64,000 bases of DNA from Caldilinea sp. CFX5. Its GTDB lineage: Bacteria > Chloroflexota > Anaerolineae > Caldilineales > Caldilineaceae. The first letter of the stretch is position 1, and the number at the start of each line of letters is the position of its first letter. This document shows, piece by piece, positions 51,265 to 59,995 of this stretch. The position numbers and the translations under genes are program-made. The DNA is taken from the NCBI GenBank assembly GCA_021405325.1, contig QWII01000012.1, forward strand, positions 83,401-147,400. Reading direction: 5' to 3'. The notes under the pieces are model-generated. The model did not search any database and had not been told where the DNA came from. It worked only from the letters and a program-made list of their open reading frames with translations.

Positions 51265-52482
51265 ATGAAAATCACACGCATTGAAACGATTTGGATCGAT
51301 GAGCAACCGAACACGTTGTGGGTGCAGCTTCATACCGATGACGGGCTGGTGGGGCTAGGCGAAACCTACTACACGCCACGGGCCGTCAGCGCCATTATCC
51401 ATGATGTCTTCGCCAGTTTGCTGCTAGGGCGCAGTCCATTGGATATTGAGAACCACTGGACCAATCTCTTTTCCACAGTCAACTTTTTTGGCTATGCCGG
51501 CGCGGAGACACGGGCGATTAGTGCGGTCGATGTGGCGCTCTGGGATATTGTCGGCCAATATACAGGACAGCCGATCTACAATCTGCTGGGCGGGCGCAAT
51601 CGCGAGCGCGTGCCGGTCTACAACACCTGTGTCAGCCACGGCGCGATCCAGGATTTCCATCGCTGGCGCTACGAAAACCGCACCGGGGAACTGGCCGCCG
51701 AACTGCTGCAACAGGGCATCAAGGCAATGAAAATCTGGCCCTTTGATCAATTTGGCGCGTCGTTGGGCGGGCCGATTGGACAGCGCGCCGGCGCCGAGGC
51801 AGTCGGGCCGGTAACGCACTTTCTGAGCAAAGATGACCTGAAAAAAGGGCTGTCGTATGTTGAGGATATCCGGCGGTCGGTCGGCGACAAGATGGAGATT
51901 GCCATTGAAGGCCACGCCCGCTGGAACCTGCCCGAAGCAACCAAGATCGCGCGGGCATTGGAGCCATACGACATTCTCTGGCTAGAAGAGATCATTCCGC
52001 CCGACAACATTGACGCCTACGCCCGGCTGAAAAGCGAGACCAGAGTGCCGCTCTGTGTCAGCGAACGACTCTTCACCCGCTTCGGCTTCCGCCAGGTGGT
52101 GGAAAAACATGCCGCCGACATTGTCATGCCCGACATGGCCTGGACCGGTGGCGTCACCGAGACGCGCAAAATCTGCGCCCTGGCCGACACCTATTACCTG
52201 CCCGTCACGCTACACGATACGATTGGGCCGGTGGCGCTCTGGTCGGCGGCGCACATGATGTTGCATATCCCCAACGCGCTGATCATGGAGTCGGTGCGCG
52301 CTTACTATCAGGGCTGGTACAATGATGTCATGACCGAACCGGTTCCCATTGCCGAAGGCATGTTGTCGCTGCCGGGGAAACCGGGGCTAGGGGTGCAACT
52401 GCGCCCGGAAGTCCTCAACCGCCCCGATGCGCATCGGGAAGCTTCTGACGAACAACACAAATTCGATCCATCCAAAGGATAG
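51265..52482 (+). CDS. Enolase-superfamily (mandelate racemase/muconate lactonizing) sugar-acid dehydratase
   Basis: A 405-residue enzyme. The N-terminal capping domain (KITRIETIWIDE) is followed by the barrel with the KxM-K motif in IKAMKIWPFD, the metal ligands in AIEGHARWN, LWLEEIIPPDN and CVSERLFTR, and the catalytic His region LHDTIGPV. DMAWTGGVTETRK is typical of the galactonate or mannonate dehydratase-type branch. It would dehydrate an aldonic acid to a 2-keto-3-deoxy acid for the nearby HpcH aldolase. AAAGGCAAAGTCACC precedes the ATG. Substrate not assignable from sequence. Confidence 0.92.
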   Translation: MKITRIETIWIDEQPNTLWVQLHTDDGLVGLGETYYTPRAVSAIIHDVFASLLLGRSPLDIENHWTNLFSTVNFFGYAGAETRAISAVDVALWDIVGQYTGQPIYNLLGGRNRERVPVYNTCVSHGAIQDFHRWRYENRTGELAAELLQQGIKAMKIWPFDQFGASLGGPIGQRAGAEAVGPVTHFLSKDDLKKGLSYVEDIRRSVGDKMEIAIEGHARWNLPEATKIARALEPYDILWLEEIIPPDNIDAYARLKSETRVPLCVSERLFTRFGFRQVVEKHAADIVMPDMAWTGGVTETRKICALADTYYLPVTLHDTIGPVALWSAAHMMLHIPNALIMESVRAYYQGWYNDVMTEPVPIAEGMLSLPGKPGLGVQLRPEVLNRPDAHREASDEQHKFDPSKG

Positions 52483-52486
52483 TTAC

Positions 52487-52580
52487 TAGAATGCGGATTG
52501 AGCGGATCGGGCGGATTTGGGCGGATTTTATCAGAAAAATATCCGCTCTGATCAGCCCAATCCGCTCAATCCGCATTCTA
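52487..52580. repeat. Inverted repeat with 9-bp GCGGATT-type units
   Basis: The outer 20 bp (52487-52506 with 52561-52580) pair perfectly. The left arm contains 9-bp units starting GCGGAT (GCGGATTGA, GCGGATCGG, GCGGATTTG). It separates the dehydratase and epimerase genes on the same strand. Confidence 0.9.
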
Positions 52581-52612
52581 TCATTTTCAACCAATAGAAA
52601 CGGGCAAGCATT

Positions 52613-53596
52613 ATGACGGAACGATTTTTGGTAACAGGTGCGCTGGGTTGTATCGGCGCGTGGACAGTGAAACGCTTGGTAACGGAAGGCGCCGCGGTCT
52701 GGACGTATGATTTGCCAGGCAGCCAACATCGGCTGGATCTGATTATGGCTGAGGCCGAGTTGGGCAAGATTACCCGCATTGCCGGCGATATTACCGACGC
52801 CGAAACCTTTGAACGCACGGTGGTGGACAACGGCATTACCCACATTATCCACCTGGCGGCATTACAGGTGCCGTTTGTACGCGCCGATCCAATTCTGGGC
52901 ATGAAGGTCAACGTCGTCGGCAGTACCATTGTCTTTGAGATCGTCAAGCGCCACGCCGATCAGATCAAAGGGTTGGCCTATGCCAGTTCGGCCGGCGTCT
53001 ATGGCCCGGCCACGCTCTACCCGCCCGGCCCGCTGGCCCATGACGCACCGTTAGCCCCGCCGACCCTTTATGGTGTCAGCAAGCAGGCCAATGAAGGGAC
53101 AGCGCGCATCTACTGGCAAGAGTATGGCATCCGCAGCATTGGTCTGCGCCCCTACATTATCTACGGCCCCGGTCGCGACCAGGGGATGACCTCGACGCCG
53201 ACCAAGGCCATGTTGGCCGCGGCAGTGGGACGGCCCTATCACATCAGCTTTGGCGGGGTGGCGGTTTACCATCATGCCAGCGACGCGGCGGCGGTCTTTG
53301 TCAAAGCGGCGCGCACCCAAGTGGACAATGCACCTGTGTATAACTTAGGTGGCAACACAGCCCACATGAGCGAACTTGTCGCCGGGATCGAAGCGGCAGC
53401 GCCGGCGATGACGGGCAAGATCACTTTTGAGCCGGTGCAGTTGTCCACCGCGCCCAGTGTTGATGACAGTGCGCTCAACGCCGCGCTTGGCCCCATCCAC
53501 TGGCGACCATTGGCCGACGGTGTAGCCGCCACGGTGGAACATTTGCGACAGGCCGTGCAGGCGAACAAGGTAAATGTTGACCGCATTTTGGCGTGA
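52613..53596 (+). CDS. NAD-dependent epimerase/dehydratase family protein
   Basis: A 327-residue extended SDR. The Rossmann motif VTGALGCIGAWTV starts the protein, IIHLAALQVPFVR follows, ASSAGVYGP gives the catalytic Ser/Thr region and YGVSKQANEG the YxxxK pair. Such enzymes act on nucleotide sugars or, as uronate dehydrogenase relatives, on free sugar acids. Its place in a sugar-acid cluster and the lack of glycosyltransferases nearby favour the latter, but this is inference. Convergent with the SHMT-like gene, with a hairpin between. Confidence 0.91.
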   Translation: MTERFLVTGALGCIGAWTVKRLVTEGAAVWTYDLPGSQHRLDLIMAEAELGKITRIAGDITDAETFERTVVDNGITHIIHLAALQVPFVRADPILGMKVNVVGSTIVFEIVKRHADQIKGLAYASSAGVYGPATLYPPGPLAHDAPLAPPTLYGVSKQANEGTARIYWQEYGIRSIGLRPYIIYGPGRDQGMTSTPTKAMLAAAVGRPYHISFGGVAVYHHASDAAAVFVKAARTQVDNAPVYNLGGNTAHMSELVAGIEAAAPAMTGKITFEPVQLSTAPSVDDSALNAALGPIHWRPLADGVAATVEHLRQAVQANKVNVDRILA

Positions 53597-53626
53597 GCCT
53601 TGACCTAATGAGCGTTAGGAATTTGT

Positions 53627-53654
53627 TGCGGTAATCGTAGGTGCGATTACCGCA
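53627..53654. terminator. Hairpin between convergent genes
   Basis: TGCGGTAATCG (53627-53637) pairs perfectly with CGATTACCGCA (53644-53654) around a 6-nt loop. It lies between the epimerase (plus) and SHMT-like (minus) stop codons. Confidence 0.7.
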
Positions 53655-53661
53655 TCGATCC

Positions 53662-55017
53662 TTATTCAGCCCACGGCGGCAAGCCATGATCAAAGTTGTA
53701 ATAGATGGTCTGCTGCGGCAAGCGGAAATCCAGCACATCGCGCCCAACGCGCTCCGGCGCCTCGCCTTTGACCAGCACGCGGGTCATAAAGTCGGCAATT
53801 GTCACCATATCTTGTTCACGCATCCCCAGACGCGTCACCTCAATCGTCCCCATGCGTAGACCGCTGGGGCGATCCCAATCTTCCCGGCCATCGCCCGGCA
53901 CCAGATTTTTGTTGGTGATGAGATTGGCCTGCGCCAGCCGGTGCGCCACCTCCAACCCGCCGCCAAATTGCTTGACATTGGCAATCACTTGATGGGTACG
54001 TGAATAACCCTTGTTAGCACAGAGTACCGGAATCCCCCGTTCATCAAGCGCCCGGCCCAATGCCTGGGAATTTTTGACGATCTGCGCCATGTACACTTCG
54101 CCATATTCCAACATCTCCGCGGCCGCTACCGCCAGCGCCGCTACCCGGTTGACCTGATGGGTCGCCACCAGCACCGGGAAGATCGCTTCGGTGAGAGGGG
54201 CGGTCAAGGTCGGGTCATTCCACATCATCATGCCGCTCTGCGGACCGCTAAAGGTCTTGCCCGCCGAACCGGTGAGAACTGCCGCCCCTTCGTTGAGCGG
54301 ATCTTGGAACTGCCCGCCCGCAATTAGACCGGCCTGGTGGGCGCCGTCAAAGATAAAGCGCCCGCCCCATTCGGCAACGATGGCACTCATTTCACGCACC
54401 GGCAGCGGGAAAAGGGTCATCGACATCCCCATCACCACCACTTTGGGGCGCACTTGACGGGCAACTTTGGCAAAGGCGTCCAGATCCACTTCCAGTTCAT
54501 CGGCATGAAAAGGCACATCGACAATCTGGAGACCACGCATCCCTGCCGGCCCGTCGAAACGATTGCTGGAATGGCCGCCAAAGGGCTGCGCGGCGCTCAT
54601 GATCGTATCGCCCGGTTGGGTCAAGGCTTGGTAGACGGCCAGGTTGCCCAACATACTGCCCATGAGCCGATGGTCGGCATAGCGACAGCGAAAGGCCAGC
54701 TTTAGCAGTTCCACACAGAGTGCTTCAACCTCGTCAATGTGCTGCGTGCCGGCAAACCAGCGGTTAACGCGCCCGATATGGCCTTCAGCCGCGCGCGTGC
54801 CGATCTCCGAAGACAAGAGGGCGCGCACGGTGGGGCTGGTCGGCGCCTCCGGGGCGAGCAGGTTGATACAGCGTTGGCCGCGCCATTCATCATTGCGCTT
54901 GACGGCATCGATGACGGCTTGCGCCCAGGCCCGCGGCGCTTCGCTGGCGTCAAGAATGGCCCTGGCGTTGGCAAGAATGGCTGGGTCGTGGACTTCAACG
55001 GTAGTGGACTGGGTCAT
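53662..55017 (-). CDS. Serine hydroxymethyltransferase-like PLP enzyme
   Basis: A 451-residue fold-type I PLP enzyme of the SHMT family. INLLAPEAPTSPTVRALLSS replaces the usual IASENF segment, FDGAHQAGLIAGGQF matches the Asp-His PLP region, and the lysine lies in LTGSAGKTFSGPQSGMM. Canonical SHMT has THK(T/S)LRGPRGG there, so the residues around the PLP lysine differ, and the folate-binding part looks altered. It may be an aldolase or transaldolase-type relative rather than a housekeeping GlyA. It lies at the edge of the sugar-acid cluster on the opposite strand. Confidence 0.83.
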   Translation of the reverse strand: MTQSTTVEVHDPAILANARAILDASEAPRAWAQAVIDAVKRNDEWRGQRCINLLAPEAPTSPTVRALLSSEIGTRAAEGHIGRVNRWFAGTQHIDEVEALCVELLKLAFRCRYADHRLMGSMLGNLAVYQALTQPGDTIMSAAQPFGGHSSNRFDGPAGMRGLQIVDVPFHADELEVDLDAFAKVARQVRPKVVVMGMSMTLFPLPVREMSAIVAEWGGRFIFDGAHQAGLIAGGQFQDPLNEGAAVLTGSAGKTFSGPQSGMMMWNDPTLTAPLTEAIFPVLVATHQVNRVAALAVAAAEMLEYGEVYMAQIVKNSQALGRALDERGIPVLCANKGYSRTHQVIANVKQFGGGLEVAHRLAQANLITNKNLVPGDGREDWDRPSGLRMGTIEVTRLGMREQDMVTIADFMTRVLVKGEAPERVGRDVLDFRLPQQTIYYNFDHGLPPWAE

Positions 55018-55197
55018 AATTGTTGATTCCTTTACTGATTGGGGTGCGGGACACTACAACGGATTCGGAAAGGAGCGGATTTTGCAGGTGCGACTGGTAA
55101 TCCATAACGGCCAGATAAAGCACCATATAACGCGCCCCTACGATTACCGCTTCTGAACTTGAAATTTCATTAGGTTCATACCTGGGGCTTGCCCACC

Positions 55198-57075
55198 CTA
55201 GCCATCGACCGGCAACCCCTCCAGCGCCATAATGCGCAGGGCGTTCGTCGTTGGGCTAGGGCCGCGGCGCAGGCGATAGTCGAAGGCCATCCGTCCTTTG
55301 ACAATATCATCGCGGAAGTGATAGTTGGTGACGCCGGTTACTTCGTCTTCGAGGCGGATCAATTCCAGATCATGGGTGGAGATCAAGCCGACGCCCCGTT
55401 GACCGGCCAGGGCGCGGATATAAGCGCGACTACCGATGAGCCGCTCGCGGTTGTTGGTGCCGCGAAAAATTTCATCCACGGCAAAAAAGAGGGGCAATTC
55501 ATGGTTGTCGGCCAGGGCGTCAAGCAGGGAGCGCAACCGCTGCACCTCGGCATAGAAATAGGAGATGCCATCCGTCACCGAATCGCTGACTTTGATGCAG
55601 GTGAAGAGGCGGAAGCGCATGGTTTGCAATGCCTGGACATCGACCACGCTGCCGGCATAGGCCAACGCCAGGTTGACGCCCAGCGCCTTGAGCAGCGTAC
55701 TCTTGCCCGACATGTTGGAGCCGGTGAGGATGGCTACTTCGCCCAGGTGGTTGACGACGAAATTATTGCGCACTTTACGCTCATGGGGCAAGAGCGGGTG
55801 GCCGATGCCTTGACCGACAAAGACCGGTACGGTTTCATCGGCATGGAAGGTGGGAAAGGTACTCTGTGGATTGAGCCAGCCGTAGCCGGCCAGCGCACTC
55901 AAGGTTTCCAGTTCATACCAGACTTCCAGCCAACGCGGTAGATCAGTCGCTACGGACTGCTTCCAGACCGCCAGCCGCCAGGCAAAGATCAGTCCCCACG
56001 GCAGCAAGCTATTGAGCAGAATCGCCAGCACCGGGTTGCCCTGCACGCCCGTTGCCGCCACGATCCGGCTGATGCGTTGGAGATAATGCGAAGGCCGGTG
56101 TTCGCCGGTGAGTAAGGGCAGACAGAGCGCATGGAGGGCCGGTGCGTCATGGTAGCCATAGCGCTCCAGATGGCGGAAGACGCCGGCCAATCGACTCAGG
56201 TCATCTTCCAGCGTTTTGGCCTCTTCAAAGGTGTGGCTGAGGGTGCGGCCATGCCAGAAGTAGAGGGCAGCATAGAGACCAAAGGTCAGTCGCCACCAGG
56301 GGGGTAAGATATTGTAGTAGTTCAAGAGAAAGAGGAAGGCATTGATCAACGCCAGGACGCTCAAGCCGATGACCCAACGCTGCAAGCCGTGGGGGGAGGC
56401 GTGCGGTTGTAACCAGGTCAGCAGATGTTCGGCGCGCCACGGTTCCCGCCCGCCCAGCAAAAGCTCGCCATATAACTGTAGTTTGTTGCGAAAGTGCGAC
56501 CGGGGGATCAATTCACGCACCAGCGTTTGCCGGTGCAATAGCTCTTCCTCCGTCGGCGGCATGGCGGTCAACCAGTCGCGTAGGCGTTGGCTGGCCTCCT
56601 GGGTGACAGTGGTATCGAGCAGGCGATGAAGCGAACGGGGGCCGACCAGATCGAGATCGGCTTCAAAGGGATGTTCATAGCGGGGCTGGGTTTGACGCGC
56701 CGGCGGAATCATCGCCCAGTCGAGTTGGCTACGCGCCAGTTGGGCGCGTTTGATGGCTTGGAGCGTGGCAGTTTCTTGTAGTGCACTCTCCAACTGGTTA
56801 TGGCAATAGACTACAACGCCAAAAAGGAGCGCGGTCAACACCAGTCCGGCGCCAAAGAACCACCCGCCCAGCGTATAGAGCATCAACGCACTCAGCGCCA
56901 GCCCCACGATAAAGATCAAAACCCGGAGCCAGGAATAACGATTACTCTGCGGTTGTAACTGGTCGATCCGTCGCTGAAGCGCAGCGAAATTGCGTTGTAA
57001 CGCATGAGCGCGATTCGGTAGTTGCGTCGTCCCCAAAGTCAAGTTGCCTTCTTCTCTGTTGATTGCCAATGTCAT
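55198..57075 (-). CDS. MutS-family ATPase with N-terminal membrane helices
   Basis: A 625-residue protein. Residues about 47-90 form two transmembrane helices, with further hydrophobic segments about 240-290 and 345-370. The C-terminal half is the MutS ATPase domain: Walker A GSNMSGKST (452-460), FAVDEIFRGTNNRERLIGS with Walker B and the ABC-like signature, and the STHDLELI switch. The mismatch-recognition and connector domains of MutS are absent. Membrane MutS-like proteins of this kind are known in several phyla but have no settled role. Divergent from the sensor kinase. Confidence 0.87.
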   Translation of the reverse strand: MTLAINREEGNLTLGTTQLPNRAHALQRNFAALQRRIDQLQPQSNRYSWLRVLIFIVGLALSALMLYTLGGWFFGAGLVLTALLFGVVVYCHNQLESALQETATLQAIKRAQLARSQLDWAMIPPARQTQPRYEHPFEADLDLVGPRSLHRLLDTTVTQEASQRLRDWLTAMPPTEEELLHRQTLVRELIPRSHFRNKLQLYGELLLGGREPWRAEHLLTWLQPHASPHGLQRWVIGLSVLALINAFLFLLNYYNILPPWWRLTFGLYAALYFWHGRTLSHTFEEAKTLEDDLSRLAGVFRHLERYGYHDAPALHALCLPLLTGEHRPSHYLQRISRIVAATGVQGNPVLAILLNSLLPWGLIFAWRLAVWKQSVATDLPRWLEVWYELETLSALAGYGWLNPQSTFPTFHADETVPVFVGQGIGHPLLPHERKVRNNFVVNHLGEVAILTGSNMSGKSTLLKALGVNLALAYAGSVVDVQALQTMRFRLFTCIKVSDSVTDGISYFYAEVQRLRSLLDALADNHELPLFFAVDEIFRGTNNRERLIGSRAYIRALAGQRGVGLISTHDLELIRLEDEVTGVTNYHFRDDIVKGRMAFDYRLRRGPSPTTNALRIMALEGLPVDG

Positions 57076-57255
57076 GCGCTTCAGTTTACATCATCCGCTT
57101 GCTATACCCAAGTTAGCATGAAAGCCGGATTTTTGTAGGGATATAGCGTTGTTTTTTTAGCGCCTTACGTGAACTTCTATTCAGTAGCTCGGCAGACTGC
57201 CCCGATCAGCATGATCCGCCACCGGCCTTGTCTCCACAAGTTGCTCAGGATCTGG

Positions 57256-57261
57256 TACAAT
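57256..57261 (+). promoter_or_regulatory. Possible -10 element close to the sensor kinase start
   Basis: TACAAT lies only 6 bp before the ATG at 57268. If it is used, the message would be nearly leaderless. No -35 element at the usual spacing is evident, so this is weak evidence. Confidence 0.25.
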
Positions 57262-57267
57262 AGAGCC

Positions 57268-58323
57268 ATGAACCAATTGCTACGCTACTGTTTGTCATAC
57301 CACTGTCCGCTTTGTCAGCGCTTGCTGCGGATGCCGCTCTTCTACAAGCTCCTGCTGGCGAACTCAGCGATTGTGATGCTGGGCGCCGTCGCCGGCACGG
57401 TGATTACCGTCTGGCATGTACAGACCTACCCCGCCGATATTCATTACCCGTTGATTGTCCTCTTTAGCGGCGCCGGGCTGGTAATCAGCTTTGTGGTGAA
57501 TCATTGGGTGTTGCAGCGCGCGCTGGCGCCCCTCGACCGGCTCCAAAGTGCGGTGGATGCCATCCGCCGTGGCGTGACCCAGGTGCGCGTCGATCCGGGG
57601 TTGACCAGTGACGACCGCTTTGACCGGCTGGCCGAGACCTTTAACCAGATGGTGGCGCGGCTTGAAGCCAATGCCCAGCGCCTCCAGCAACTCTCCCGCC
57701 AGATTCTCCAGGCGCAGGAAGAGGAACGCCATCGCCTGGCGCGCGAACTGCATGACGAAGCGGCCCAAGCCCTGACCTCCCTGCTCGTTCACTTGCGGCT
57801 GTTGGAGCGCGCCCACACACCGGCGGAAGCGCAGCAACGGGTGCAAGAGTTGCGCGTCTTGACGGCCCAAGCCTTGGAAGAAGTGCGCCGTGTGGCCCTC
57901 GACTTGCGCCCGACCATTCTGGATGATCTTGGGCTGGGACCGGCGCTGGCCTGGCGCGTCGATGAGTTTAATACGATCGAAGGGATGCACGCCACCATTG
58001 CCATTCACGGCTTGGAGCAGCGGCTGCCCCGTGATGTGGAACTGGTCTTCTACCGGGTGGGCCAGGAAGCGCTCAGCAACGTAGTGCGCCATGCCCAGGC
58101 GCGCCAGGTAACAGTCAACCTGCAACGGATTGATGGCCAGGTGACGCTGGAAGTCAGCGATGACGGCCAGGGTTTTGACCCAACCGCGGTCCGAGGTAAC
58201 AACGGCCAAGGCTTTGGTCTGCTGGGGATGCGTGAACGCATGGGGATGATCGATGGTGAATTGACCATCGTTTCAACCTTGGGTGCGGGAACCCAGGTGG
58301 TGGCGCGGGCGCCGGTGCAATGA
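57268..58323 (+). CDS. NarL-type sensor histidine kinase (HAMP, HisKA_3, HATPase)
   Basis: A 351-residue membrane kinase. The short N-terminus has three cysteines (CLSYHCPLC, residues 8-16), then two transmembrane helices (about 30-50 and 65-83) with only a short external loop, a HAMP linker (LAPLDRLQSAV), HisKA_3 with the phospho-acceptor His in RLARELHDEAAQALTS, and a HATPase domain (GQEALSNVVRHA, DDGQGF, GLLGMRERM). I start at ATG 57268 since the 33 residues upstream look non-coding. Its partner regulator follows after a tandem repeat array. Confidence 0.9.
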   Translation: MNQLLRYCLSYHCPLCQRLLRMPLFYKLLLANSAIVMLGAVAGTVITVWHVQTYPADIHYPLIVLFSGAGLVISFVVNHWVLQRALAPLDRLQSAVDAIRRGVTQVRVDPGLTSDDRFDRLAETFNQMVARLEANAQRLQQLSRQILQAQEEERHRLARELHDEAAQALTSLLVHLRLLERAHTPAEAQQRVQELRVLTAQALEEVRRVALDLRPTILDDLGLGPALAWRVDEFNTIEGMHATIAIHGLEQRLPRDVELVFYRVGQEALSNVVRHAQARQVTVNLQRIDGQVTLEVSDDGQGFDPTAVRGNNGQGFGLLGMRERMGMIDGELTIVSTLGAGTQVVARAPVQ

Positions 58324-58466
58324 TGACAAGGTGACAAGGTGACAAGGTGACAAGGTGACAAGGTGACAAGGTGACAAGGTGACAGGATGGCAAGATGACA
58401 GGATGACAAGATGACAGGATGACAAGATGATCAGGTTAGATTCATCTTGTCATCCTGTCATCTTGC
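58323..58466. repeat. Tandem array of GTGACAAG and ATGACAGG 8-mers forming an inverted repeat
   Basis: About fourteen 8-bp units start at the kinase stop codon: GTGACAAG repeated six times exactly, then ATGACAGG and ATGACAAG variants. The right arm 58443-58466 is the perfect complement of 58390-58413 (24 bp). It separates sensor kinase and regulator. Short-unit arrays like this can vary in copy number. Confidence 0.92.
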
Positions 58467-58492
58467 TATCTCTTCAAAAAACGGAGTAGCGA

Positions 58493-59152
58493 ATGGGAAA
58501 GACGCGTGTACTGTTGGTTGATGATCACATGGTGGTGCGCATTGGGTTGCGTGCGCTCATTGATAGTGAACCGGATCTGACGGTGGTGGGGGAAGCGGCG
58601 AATGGGGAGGCGGCGATTGCCCAAGCCACGGCGCTGTTGCCCGATGTGATTGTGATGGATATTTCGATGCCGGTCATGGATGGGTTGGAGGCGACGCGGC
58701 GGATTCGCGCCAGCCTGCCTTCATGTCACATTCTCATTCTGACCGTCCACGCCCAAGAGCGCTATCTCTTTCCCGTACTCAAGGCGGGGGGCGCCGGTTA
58801 TGTCCTGAAATCCACGGTCGACACGGAGCTGCTCGACGCCATTCGCACAGTCGCCCAAGGCGGCGCCTTTCTCTACCCCTCGGCCACCAAGCTGCTGCTG
58901 GAAGACTATCTCACCCACCTGCATAGTGATACGCCCCATGATGCCTACGAAAACCTGAGTGAACGGGAACGTGAGGTGCTCAAGTTGCTGGCACTGGGCC
59001 ACACCGCCAAAGAGGTGGCCGACAAACTCGCCCTCAGCCCGAAGACAGTAGAGACCTACCGCGTGCGCATCATGGAGAAACTAAACCTGAACAGCCGCGT
59101 CGATCTGGTGCAGTATGCGCTGGCGCGGGGGCTTTTGAGCGAGTATACCTAA
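58493..59152 (+). CDS. NarL/FixJ-type response regulator
   Basis: A 219-residue regulator. The receiver domain has [15 protein letters not shown], the phospho-acceptor Asp56 in [13 protein letters not shown], Thr in ILTVHAQ and Lys in GYVLKS. The C-terminal LuxR-type HTH reads [36 protein letters not shown]. It binds DNA as a dimer after phosphorylation by the adjacent kinase. Its location 840 bp upstream of a membrane molybdoenzyme suggests control of that operon, as NarL-type systems control respiratory genes elsewhere. Confidence 0.95.
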   Translation: MGKTRVLLVDDHMVVRIGLRALIDSEPDLTVVGEAANGEAAIAQATALLPDVIVMDISMPVMDGLEATRRIRASLPSCHILILTVHAQERYLFPVLKAGGAGYVLKSTVDTELLDAIRTVAQGGAFLYPSATKLLLEDYLTHLHSDTPHDAYENLSEREREVLKLLALGHTAKEVADKLALSPKTVETYRVRIMEKLNLNSRVDLVQYALARGLLSEYT

Positions 59153-59361
59153 ACACCTCCCCAACCATGTCGAGGCGGCGCCTGCGCCCACCCTCGATAC
59201 AGTCCTCAAAGAGATTCTAGCCACCTGGTAGGTGGCGCGTCAGGATTTTTCCCCGCGATCTGTCATACTTTTCCCGATACCCACTTCTTTCCGCCCATGT
59301 TATGCTATTTGTGAATTTTGGAACAAATCACAGGGCGGGCTTGGACATACCAACGAGCGCC

Positions 59362-59401
59362 AGGAAGTAACACTTTGTATAGGAGTAATGGGTTACTTCC
59401 T
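59362..59401. promoter_or_regulatory. 10-bp stem-loop in the leader of the receiver-domain gene
   Basis: AGGAAGTAAC (59362-59371) pairs perfectly with GTTACTTCCT (59392-59401), with a 20-nt loop, about 30 bp before the start codon at 59434. It could be a regulator-binding site or leader structure. The rest of the gap 59153-59433 shows no ORF. Confidence 0.45.
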
Positions 59402-59433
59402 GTGCTGCTCGTGTGTATAGAGGGAGGGTGTTT

Positions 59434-59901
59434 ATGCAAATTCGCTTACTCATTGCAACCCCGGATGACGCTTCCCTTGCCCTGCTCCAATCAGTGGTGC
59501 AGGCGGCGGACGACCTCACCAGCTTTGCCATCACAATCGCCACAGTCCAGAACCGGCCGGCGCTCATCCAGCGCGTCGATGCCGCAATCGATGATGTGAT
59601 TCTGCTCGACTGGGAGCTAGCCCAAGCCGCCACTGCCCATCTCGTCAGGGAAATTCTCAGCCATAACCCCCAAATGCGTACTGTGGTGTTGCTGCCCTCC
59701 CATCAACGCCAATATCGCCAACTGGTTTGGGCAGCGGGCGCCTGCAACAGCATTCCCAAAGAATATGTGGAACAGGAATGGCTTTCGAGCATTCTCTGTG
59801 TCATGGTGCGCGCCATGCAGCGCGAGGCCCGCTTACGCGCCGAATATGAGAATAAATTCGCCGCCGCGGTAGTGCCTGATAGTGGGCAGCCTGTCTTATG
59901 A
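59434..59901 (+). CDS. Stand-alone receiver-like (REC) domain protein
   Basis: A 155-residue protein with a response-regulator receiver pattern: acidic pair in IATPDDASL, a candidate phospho-acceptor Asp in VILLDWELAQ and the conserved Lys in NSIPKEYVE. There is no output domain; a short charged helix follows. GGAGGGTGTTT precedes ATG 59434. It lies between the NarL-type regulator and the molybdoenzyme operon, so it may act as a phosphate shuttle or sink in the same pathway. The receiver is divergent and may not be phosphorylated. Confidence 0.7.
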   Translation: MQIRLLIATPDDASLALLQSVVQAADDLTSFAITIATVQNRPALIQRVDAAIDDVILLDWELAQAATAHLVREILSHNPQMRTVVLLPSHQRQYRQLVWAAGACNSIPKEYVEQEWLSSILCVMVRAMQREARLRAEYENKFAAAVVPDSGQPVL

Positions 59902-59995
59902 AAGATGGGCCTCACCGCGCGCAAAGGGATGCTCATCAAGAAATTAATAATTAATTACTGTCCGTTGGCAATTAATTATTCGCAAGGAGTGACGA

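Noticed and set aside
58323..58434. Possible replication origin or iteron array
   Set aside because: The 8-bp units lie between kinase and regulator genes with no dnaA, repA or parAB genes and no AT-rich region.
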